In this document: piece by piece, positions 1 through 4,676 of the stretch | Numbering within the stretch: position 1 is the stretch's first letter | How the letters are laid out: each line of letters opens with the position of its first letter | Assembly (NCBI GenBank): GCA_021833085.1 | Contig: JAKBGL010000042.1 | Coordinates: forward strand, 1 to 8,956 | DNA: 8,956 bases | Direction of reading: 5' to 3' | Source: Actinomycetes bacterium | GTDB taxonomy: Bacteria > Actinomycetota > Acidimicrobiia > Acidimicrobiales > Acidimicrobiaceae | The notes under the pieces: generated by a model | Seen by the model: the letters and a program-made list of their open reading frames with translations, nothing else | Told to the model about the DNA's origin: nothing | Database searches by the model: none | Translations under genes and position numbers: made by a program

Positions 1-2
1 CT

Positions 3-605
3 GGTGAACTTGGCGCTGATGTGGCAGTAGCCGAGGGACAGCCATTTGGAGTTCCTTTATCGTTTGGCGGACCGTACCTAGGTCTGTTCTCTACTAGGAA
101 AGAGTTCATCCGCCTCATACCTGGTCGCCTGGTGGGAGAGACGAAAGATATCGAAGGAAAGACTGCTTATGTAACGACACTTCGAACCAGAGAACAAGAT
201 ATTCGTCGCGAAAAGGCAACCTCTAACGTTTGTACGAATCAAACTCTCATGGCGGTCTGGGCAACGATATATCTCTCATGGTTAGGGAAAGCAGGGTATG
301 TGGAGACCGCAAAACGATGCCACGACAATACTCGATATCTCATCGACAAAGTAACGCAAATCAAAGGGGTAGACCTTTGCAATCAAAGCTACGTAAGAGA
401 AGCGAGCATAAGTCTACCAGTTGACGTCGAAACAGTAATCGAAAAGATGGCTGAACAGGGATACCTCGCCGGGGTAAAGGGGAGCGTCTCGACGGACTCC
501 GCAACAATGGAGTGTCTAATAGTCACGGCAACTGAGAAGCGAACTCTAAAAGAGATAGATGGGTTTGTAGAGATATTAGAAGAGGTAGTGCGAAGTGGAA
601 AGTAA
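3..605 (+). CDS. gcvPA: Glycine dehydrogenase (decarboxylating) subunit 1, P-protein alpha chain, 3' part
   Basis: The start lies before the window; the frame is open from the first bases and ends with TAA at 603-605, leaving about 200 C-terminal residues of a protein normally near 440-450. Family-typical stretches are visible: a glycine-rich GEGQPFGVPLSFGGPYLG block near the left edge, then PGRLVGET and RTREQDIRREKATSN. These are hallmarks of the N-terminal half of glycine decarboxylase when it is split into two chains. By family knowledge, GcvPA pairs with GcvPB to decarboxylate glycine with pyridoxal phosphate and pass the aminomethyl group to the lipoyl arm of H-protein in the cytoplasm. 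The PLP lysine sits in the partner, not here. The gene overlaps the start of gcvPB by 11 nt, which suggests translational coupling in one operon. An internal GTG at 21 should not be taken as the start, because conserved sequence (GELGAD) continues upstream of it. Confidence 0.95.
   Translation, partial: GELGADVAVAEGQPFGVPLSFGGPYLGLFSTRKEFIRLIPGRLVGETKDIEGKTAYVTTLRTREQDIRREKATSNVCTNQTLMAVWATIYLSWLGKAGYVETAKRCHDNTRYLIDKVTQIKGVDLCNQSYVREASISLPVDVETVIEKMAEQGYLAGVKGSVSTDSATMECLIVTATEKRTLKEIDGFVEILEEVVRSGK
578..585 (+). promoter_or_regulatory. Ribosome binding site supporting the GTG start of gcvPB
   Basis: AGAAGAGG lies inside the end of gcvPA, 9 nt before the GTG at 595. It supports 595 as the start of gcvPB rather than the in-frame ATG at 643, which has only a distant purine-rich stretch (GGAGGAG, 616-622) upstream. 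Confidence 0.5.
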
Positions 606-1671
606 GATCTTTGGTGGAGGAGTGGCGAGCTCCTCTCCTCTTATGGGGAATAGCCCCGAACCTACCATTTTCGAACTTTCAGCTCCAGGGCGAACTTCGT
701 ACTCTCTCCGAGCTACTAACGTACCTAAACGAGATCTGTCAGATGTAGTTCCAAAAGAGTTTTTGCGTGAGATCCCGGTGGATCTGCCCGAGGTATCCGA
801 ACGTGACCTAGTCGCCCACTTTACTCGACTTTCGTCCAGGCAATATGCAGTAGATCTTGGGGCTTATCCACTTGGTTCGTGTACCATGAAATACAATCCT
901 AAGTTTGCTGACGCGGTAGCAAACATGACAGGTATCTCAGATGTACACCCTCTGACTCCGGCCAGTCACGCTCAGGGGTGGCTTGAACTTATGGTAACGC
1001 TTGAGAAGTATATCTGCGAGATCACAGGAATGAGTGAAGCTACTTTACAACCCGCAGCGGGTGCCGCAGGAGAATTAACAGGCCTACTTATAATGGGAGC
1101 CTACCATCGGGCTCGCGGTGGGAAAAGATCAAAGATCATCATTCCCGATTCGGCCCACGGAACAAACCCTGCATCAGTTACGCTTGCTGGATATGAAGCA
1201 GTTACGGTTCCATCCAACGAACGGGGCCTCGTAGATCTTGAGCACCTTCGAAAGGTTCTAGATGAAGAGGTTGCCGGCATGATGCTCACCAACCCCAACA
1301 CGTTAGGACTCTTTGAGCAAGAGATCTACGAAATTGCTCAGGCGGTTCATGATGTAGGCGGACTGATGTACTACGACGGAGCAAACCTAAATGCGATCAT
1401 CGGGGTATCGCGTCCTGGGGACATGGGTTTCGATATCGTACATTCGAATCTACACAAAACCTTTGCAACGCCCCACGGAGGAGGCGGGCCTGGGGCGGGA
1501 CCTGTAGCGGTGACCGCCGTACTTGCTCCTTTCCTTCCTGGTCCTAAGGCGACCCTTATAGAGGGTGAAGGGGGAGCCGCCACCTACGGTTGGACCACGC
1601 CGAAACATACTATTGGTAAGGTGCACGGCTTTTTTGGGAACGCGGTCGTTCTTGGACGAGCCCTCGCCTAG
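595..1671 (+). CDS. gcvPB: Glycine dehydrogenase (decarboxylating) subunit 2, N-terminal part up to an in-frame TAG
   Basis: This is the PLP-binding part of the P-protein beta chain. It starts at GTG 595 and overlaps gcvPA by 11 nt. The 358 residues show the family landmarks in order: IFELSAPGR near residue 25, YPLGSCTMKYNP (91-102), DSAHGTNPASVT (185-196), YDGANLNAI (260-268) and SNLHKTFATPHGGGGPG (284-300). K288 in NLHKTF is the expected Schiff-base lysine for pyridoxal phosphate. The frame then meets TAG at 1669-1671, directly after GRALA. GcvPB normally continues for about another 150 residues, and that remainder is found in the same frame immediately downstream (1672-2130). As it stands the polypeptide lacks the C-terminal domain and is probably not active alone. 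The full unit 595-2130 would be 511 residues plus a stop, normal for the family. It may be a recent pseudogene, a read-through gene, a two-chain variant or a sequencing error. Confidence 0.9.
   Translation: MESKIFGGGVASSSPLMGNSPEPTIFELSAPGRTSYSLRATNVPKRDLSDVVPKEFLREIPVDLPEVSERDLVAHFTRLSSRQYAVDLGAYPLGSCTMKYNPKFADAVANMTGISDVHPLTPASHAQGWLELMVTLEKYICEITGMSEATLQPAAGAAGELTGLLIMGAYHRARGGKRSKIIIPDSAHGTNPASVTLAGYEAVTVPSNERGLVDLEHLRKVLDEEVAGMMLTNPNTLGLFEQEIYEIAQAVHDVGGLMYYDGANLNAIIGVSRPGDMGFDIVHSNLHKTFATPHGGGGPGAGPVAVTAVLAPFLPGPKATLIEGEGGAATYGWTTPKHTIGKVHGFFGNAVVLGRALA
1669..1671 (+). other. In-frame amber codon interrupting gcvPB
   Basis: TAG separates GRALA from MLYNGSDGLKEVS in one continuous frame. 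In GcvPB homologues as I recall them, this stretch reads like RAYA-Y-IRxLGxxGLK, so TAG sits exactly where an aromatic residue, usually tyrosine, is expected and no codon is gained or lost. TAC or TAT to TAG is a single-base change. The next codon is ATG, and GGACGAG (1654-1660) lies 11 nt before it, so re-initiation is conceivable. Confidence 0.85.
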
Positions 1672-2130
1672 ATGCTCTACAACGGGTCAGATGGGCTAAA
1701 GGAGGTATCCCAATACGCGGTTCTGAACGCGAATTGGCTCCGTCACAAGATCTCGGAGCAGTACGATATACCGTACTCCCAGTGGTGCATGCATGAGTTT
1801 GTAGCCTCAGCACAAAGACTTCGACGACAAGGCGGTATTAAGGCTTTAGACATCGCAAAAGCGGTACTGGACGAAGGTTTCCACTCTCCAACTGTATATT
1901 TTCCGCTGGTTGTAGAAGAGGCACTGATGATAGAGCCTACCGAAACCGAGTCATTTCAAACGCTCTCTATACTGGCTGAAACGCTGAACAAACTGGCAAA
2001 ACTTGCGGAAACCTCAGAGGGCCAAGAAGCATTACATCAAGCACCGGTCAACACACCGACTCGGAGGCTAGATGAGGCGCTAGCTGCGAGAAAGCCACGT
2101 CTGAGTTTCGATCAACCGCCTAATCATTAA
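1672..2130 (+). CDS. gcvPB: Glycine dehydrogenase subunit 2, C-terminal part after the amber codon
   Basis: This 152-residue stretch is the C-terminal domain of GcvPB and continues the same reading frame as the upstream part. Landmarks are DGLKEVSQYAVLNANWL (7-23), MHEFV (40-44), ALDIAKAVLDEGFHSPTVYFPL (58-79), EALMIEPTETES (83-94) and APVNTPTRRLDE (124-135), all typical of the end of the beta chain. It ends with TAA at 2128-2130. The ATG directly after TAG is probably an ordinary internal methionine rather than an evolved start, since homology runs straight across the junction. Its conservation, with no further stops or frameshifts, argues that the interruption is either very recent, an error, or tolerated by read-through or re-initiation. 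It would not be functional without the upstream part. Confidence 0.8.
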   Translation: MLYNGSDGLKEVSQYAVLNANWLRHKISEQYDIPYSQWCMHEFVASAQRLRRQGGIKALDIAKAVLDEGFHSPTVYFPLVVEEALMIEPTETESFQTLSILAETLNKLAKLAETSEGQEALHQAPVNTPTRRLDEALAARKPRLSFDQPPNH

Positions 2131-2132
2131 AG

Positions 2133-2163
2133 GATGGAGAACCTCAAGGCCATCTAAGGTTCT
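2133..2163 (+). terminator. Hairpin or pseudoknot-like element just after gcvPB
   Basis: Three bases after the gcvPB stop, AGAACCT (2138-2144) is exactly complementary to AGGTTCT (2157-2163), giving a 7-bp stem with a 12-nt loop. In addition GATGG (2133-2137) is complementary to CCATC (2150-2154), so the two pairings interlock in H-type pseudoknot order or compete. There is no T-tract after it, so a factor-independent terminator is not well supported; it could equally protect the 3' end of the mRNA. Confidence 0.35.
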
Positions 2164-2321
2164 GCAATGCGGTGCAAGTAACGTATGCCTAGCTCACCGG
2201 CGTCAAGTGACTATCTGTTAGATCAGATCGGAACTTCGATCTTGTTTGGGCCCTTGTTATAAGCGCAATCCCTCGAGAGATCTCGTTTGATTTTCCGGCG
2301 AACTCAGCTATCAGATCCTTT

Positions 2322-2338
2322 TGGACATCGTATGTCCA
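2322..2338. repeat. Perfect 7-bp inverted repeat with a 3-nt centre
   Basis: TGGACAT-CGT-ATGTCCA is an exact inverted repeat. On the plus strand it follows CCTTT and precedes TCTTT. It could be a small hairpin contributing to termination or a protein-binding palindrome; nothing nearby decides between these. Confidence 0.45.
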
Positions 2339-2439
2339 TCTTTACAAACCACATAGAAGGCTCCGCTACATTTTTTCTAACATTGTAAGCGCCAATGGTT
2401 TCTAAGAATCAGGGACTCATCTCACAGCTCGCCAAAGCT

Positions 2440-2511
2440 CCCGTACTCTCAAGTCGGGGCCTTGCCTGTATAGTCGCCTTCTCACTCACTTCCGGGAACT
2501 CATAGTACGGG
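2440..2511. repeat. Perfect 8-bp inverted repeat enclosing 56 nt
   Basis: CCCGTACT (2440-2447) and AGTACGGG (2504-2511) are exactly complementary. Inside them AGT (2452-2454) and ACT (2498-2500) can also pair, and a short TTCCGGGAA inverted repeat lies near the right arm. The 72-nt span resembles a closed structured RNA, but neither strand has a tRNA T-loop, anticodon arm or CCA end, so I do not call it a tRNA. A small RNA or a chance pairing are both possible. Confidence 0.3.
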
Positions 2512-2575
2512 TAGTGTAATTGAAAAGTTTCAGAGTTAGATGAAGTTCACTTTATAGGAGTCCGCATGCCAAGCT

Positions 2576-2607
2576 AAAGGACATCTTAGGAGTTGTTGGT
2601 CCTTTTC
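2576..2607. terminator. Candidate bidirectional terminator between gcvPB and the psiE-like gene
   Basis: AAAGGAC (2576-2582) pairs exactly with GTCCTTT (2599-2605) around a 16-nt loop. On the plus strand the 3' arm runs into TTTT; on the minus strand the stem also ends in T residues (GTCCTTTAG). Its position about 50 nt beyond the end of the minus-strand gene, in a convergent gap, fits termination from both sides. The stem is short and the T-run is brief, so efficiency would be modest. Confidence 0.4.
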
Positions 2608-2654
2608 GTCCGAGCCGGATAGTCGGTCGAAATTATGGCTTTAGTAGAAGTTAA

Positions 2655-3149
2655 CTAAGACTCGCCGTATAAAGTTGCGTTCTCCTCACTGGTTGAGTTC
2701 TTACGTATGCGCTGTACCAAATATAGAGCAACAGTCAAAATAACCACAATCAGAGCGTCAACGCCTAGTTCAATAAGTGAGTGATCGAAGACGGTCTGCG
2801 ACAGACGTCTCGTCGTCGAAAGCTGTGCTCCAAGAACTAGTATGCGTCGCACTGAAGAGATTATGCCGATAATAAGAAAAGGCCTGAGTTGGAATCCTCC
2901 TTCAGAGAGGTGTGTAATAACCGTACCTAGGAGTTCCATAAGAATAATTACAAAGAGAACGTCATTGAGGACCGAAGTAAGTCCTAAGATCACATCACCG
3001 TTGAAAATAACCTTCATAAGTGATGACGTTGAACTCACCAAGGATACGATCGACATCACTATCAGAGTTACGGCGATAACGAGATAGATAACTTTTTCAC
3101 TAAACTCAAGGATCTCGGAAGACCCTGGTAGACCGGCTATCTTAGACAT
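2655..3149 (-). CDS. PsiE-like (phosphate-starvation-inducible family) small membrane protein
   Basis: The protein has 164 residues starting at ATG 3149 and ends in TAG at 2655-2657. Four hydrophobic segments lie near residues 18-40, 52-80, 88-108 and 128-146. The strongest family marker is LRPFLIIGIISSVRRILVL at 88-106; a stretch of this form, ending in a double arginine, is characteristic of PsiE-type inner-membrane proteins. Length is close to the family (about 130-170). The biochemical role of the family is not known; the name comes from phosphate-starvation induction in Escherichia coli, which need not hold here. I chose the start at 3149 because GAGGAAGGGGG lies just upstream. The frame stays open to 3341, but the added 64 residues contain scattered Cys and Pro and no membrane segment typical of the family. 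It is flanked by long intergenic gaps and appears monocistronic. Family assignment is fairly sure, function is not. Confidence 0.75.
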   Translation of the reverse strand: MSKIAGLPGSSEILEFSEKVIYLVIAVTLIVMSIVSLVSSTSSLMKVIFNGDVILGLTSVLNDVLFVIILMELLGTVITHLSEGGFQLRPFLIIGIISSVRRILVLGAQLSTTRRLSQTVFDHSLIELGVDALIVVILTVALYLVQRIRKNSTSEENATLYGES

Positions 3150-3153
3150 CTGA

Positions 3154-3164
3154 CCCCCTTCCTC
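3154..3164 (-). promoter_or_regulatory. Strong ribosome binding site deciding the psiE-like start
   Basis: Read on the minus strand, GAGGAAGGGGG ends 4 nt before ATG 3149. No comparable sequence precedes the alternative starts farther upstream at 3170 or 3341. Confidence 0.65.
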
Positions 3165-3416
3165 GAACATAGTACTCTGTGAGTCTTTACACCGCGCCAC
3201 GAACCAAAGAAATCGATATAGGAACGGACGGGCGATTTCCACCTGTTTCTCAAAGGGAAGAGGCTCTCCTGGCAACATTTCGGAACATGAGATCTGGCAC
3301 GGAGTTTCGCTATCATAAGGCTTGCACCTCGAGGTTAGCACCTTGACCGTATCGGGGTCATTAGGGACAGACGGCTGTTGACAGGATGACTCATCATCGG
3401 GAGAAAGACTATAAGA

Positions 3417-3432
3417 CCAGTAGCGATACTGG
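3417..3432 (+). repeat. 6-bp hairpin with a GCGA (GNRA-type) tetraloop
   Basis: CCAGTA-GCGA-TACTGG is an exact inverted repeat whose 4-nt loop on the plus strand fits the stable GNRA class. It is followed by an imperfect direct repeat (ATACTGGCA, then ATACTTGGCA). It lies about 260 nt upstream of the permease start, so it could be part of a structured leader; no known riboswitch class is recognised. Confidence 0.35.
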
Positions 3433-3481
3433 CAATACTTGGCAAGGTGAGAATGACTTTTGGACCCGTGAGAATCAAATC

Positions 3482-3497
3482 CAAGGCCAGAGCCTTG
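3482..3497 (+). repeat. 6-bp hairpin with a 4-nt loop
   Basis: CAAGGC-CAGA-GCCTTG is an exact inverted repeat 50 nt after the GCGA-loop hairpin. There is no T-tract after it, so it is not a standard terminator. The pair may belong to one structured RNA upstream of the permease. Confidence 0.35.
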
Positions 3498-3689
3498 CGA
3501 AACGTAAATCTAGATGAACGGGCTACCTATAACTTTGGTATGACGGTCTAGCTATCACTTAGATGTAACGGCAACTCAAAGTAACGCGACACGAGTGATG
3601 CACCTATAAACTCAAAGGCTCTCATACACAGCCAATGGGGTGACAAGGCTGCAAGCTGGCTTTAGGAAGGTATAACACAGCAGGAAAAC

Positions 3690-4583
3690 ATGTCCGGGAA
3701 ACAGATCAAAACCTCGAAGTTAACCGGTGGCATAGCACTCTCCGTTATTTGCGCAATATGGGGCTCGACGTTCGTCCTAAACAAGTCTGCTCTCGCCCAT
3801 GTTGGAGTGTTCGCATTCCTAGGTCTAAGATTTACGCTCGCCATGCTGATTTTGTTAGTAGGAGTAGCTAGGTTTCGAAGGAAGCATTTCATGGTAGCCC
3901 TAAAAACTAAAAAGGTCTACGCAGTAGGGTTCTTACTATTTCTCGGATATTGCTTTCAAACGCTTGGGCTCCGATTAATCTCACCTTCAAGTTCGGGGTT
4001 TATCACTGGTCTTTCTGTTGCGGTAGTTCCCATAGCGGCGGTACTTATAGGCTTACGCATCAAGTTGCTCCATATCTTTGCAGTAGTCCTAGGAGTTGTC
4101 GGCCTATATTTCTTGTCGTCTCCGCTGTCAACCTCTAACCTTGTAGGAGAATTACTAACATTGACCTCTGCCATCGCGTTCGCTCTGCAGATCGTCTTCA
4201 CAGAGACGTTTGATCCAACTTTAGATCCAGTAAGCGCGGTTGCCATAGAGGTAGCAGTGGTCGCAGTCTTATCAAGCATTATCTCGCTGTCACCTTACGA
4301 CACAAAGTCACCTGCGACTTCGTATGCTATCGCCAACCTTATGAACCCAACGGTACTGACTGCTGTGGTCGTTGGTGGCGCCTTAGCTACAGCACTAGCA
4401 CTAGTCACTCAGACATATTTTCAAAGACATATGTCATCGACCGAAGTGGCAATCATCTACAACTTAGAACCACTATTTGCCGCACTCTTCGCTGTTGTGG
4501 TTGATCGACTTCCTATCGACACTGGCGAAGTGATTGGAGGACTACTTGTGCTTTCTGCTATGACTTTATCTGCACTGGCATAA
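3690..4583 (+). CDS. DMT-superfamily (EamA-type) permease
   Basis: This is a 297-residue integral membrane protein of the drug/metabolite transporter superfamily, whose members usually export amino acids, nucleosides or related metabolites with two EamA repeats of five helices each. The first repeat spans about residues 14-147 and opens with the typical SVICAIWGSTFVLNK and FLGLRFTLAMLIL stretches. The second spans about 151-296 and carries QTYFQRHMSSTEVAIIYNLEPLFAALFAVV, which matches the usual signature of the second half. Length and hydrophobic pattern fit ten membrane helices, and the C-terminus ends right after the last one. ATG 3690 is preceded by AGGA (3682-3685) at a short 4-nt spacing. 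The substrate cannot be told from sequence. The gene is divergent from the psiE-like gene and lies 93 nt before pyk in the same direction; a hairpin and a promoter candidate between them suggest separate units. Confidence 0.9.
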   Translation: MSGKQIKTSKLTGGIALSVICAIWGSTFVLNKSALAHVGVFAFLGLRFTLAMLILLVGVARFRRKHFMVALKTKKVYAVGFLLFLGYCFQTLGLRLISPSSSGFITGLSVAVVPIAAVLIGLRIKLLHIFAVVLGVVGLYFLSSPLSTSNLVGELLTLTSAIAFALQIVFTETFDPTLDPVSAVAIEVAVVAVLSSIISLSPYDTKSPATSYAIANLMNPTVLTAVVVGGALATALALVTQTYFQRHMSSTEVAIIYNLEPLFAALFAVVVDRLPIDTGEVIGGLLVLSAMTLSALA

Positions 4584-4602
4584 CTTCACTCTCCGATAGA
4601 TG

Positions 4603-4634
4603 ATTCTCTAAAACTTCTCATCGAATTTGAGAAT
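4603..4634 (+). terminator. Weak hairpin between the permease gene and pyk
   Basis: ATTCTC (4603-4608) can pair with GAGAAT (4629-4634), extended by AAA/TTT across one bulged base; alternatively TTCTCA (4615-4620) pairs with TGAGAA (4628-4633) around a 7-nt loop. The stems are A+T-rich and the following T-run is short, so termination of the permease transcript is only a possibility. Confidence 0.25.
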
Positions 4635-4639
4635 TTCTA

Positions 4640-4667
4640 TTGAAACGATGATTTGACACGGTAGTTT
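4640..4667 (+). promoter_or_regulatory. Candidate promoter giving a leaderless pyk mRNA
   Basis: TTGAAA (4640-4645) and TAGTTT (4662-4667) are separated by 16 nt. A transcript from this pair would start near 4674-4677, at or a few bases before the pyk ATG. This agrees with the lack of any Shine-Dalgarno-like sequence before that ATG. The nearby perfect TTGACA at 4653-4658 would place its -10 over the start codon and so cannot serve this start. Confidence 0.35.
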
Positions 4668-4676
4668 GAACGTGTT

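Larger units (their letters stand above)
2131..2654. other. Gene-free convergent intergenic region with several inverted repeats
   Basis: This gap separates gcvPB (+) from the psiE-like gene (-). I see no open frame with coding character. The tiny frame at 2134-2157 (MENLKAI) is not credible. Besides the elements listed separately, AGATCG/CGATCT at 2225-2242 forms a 6-bp stem with a 6-nt loop, and CGAGAGATCTCG at 2274-2285 is a short palindrome followed by a T-rich stretch. The region probably holds termination signals for both flanking genes. Confidence 0.6.
3165..3681. other. Divergent intergenic region with compact hairpins, no gene recognised
   Basis: This stretch of over 500 nt lies between the divergent psiE-like gene and the permease gene, so it should hold both promoters. 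I could not identify a convincing -35/-10 pair for either. TATAAC at 3671-3676 and TATAAA at 3605-3610 are possible -10 boxes for the permease, but neither has a recognisable -35 at proper spacing. Short inverted repeats include TGACC/GGTCA (3344-3360), CAGCC/GGCTG (3629-3651) and the palindrome ACCTCGAGGT (3326-3335). The minus-strand frame 3150-3341 is open but I do not regard it as coding. Confidence 0.5.

Noticed and set aside
1669..1671. Pyrrolysine insertion at the gcvPB amber codon
   Set aside because: The expected residue is aromatic and away from the PLP lysine, other genes here end in TAG, and no Pyl machinery is in the window. It is kept only as something to exclude by a genome search.
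2440..2511. tRNA gene suggested by the 72-nt length and the end-to-end stem
   Set aside because: Neither strand has a GTTC-type T-loop at the right place, a believable anticodon arm, or a CCA-compatible end.
3150..3341. N-terminal extension of the psiE-like protein to a start at 3341 (228 residues)
   Set aside because: The extra residues show no family similarity, and a strong ribosome binding site sits directly before ATG 3149, inside the supposed extension.
3344..3360. TGACC/GGTCA hairpin as an operator or terminator
   Set aside because: Five base pairs with a 7-nt loop and no T-tract are easily expected by chance in this length of sequence.
4653..4658. TTGACA as the -35 box of the pyk promoter
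   Set aside because: With normal spacing its -10 would fall at 4676-4681 over the pyk start codon, so the transcript would lack the start.
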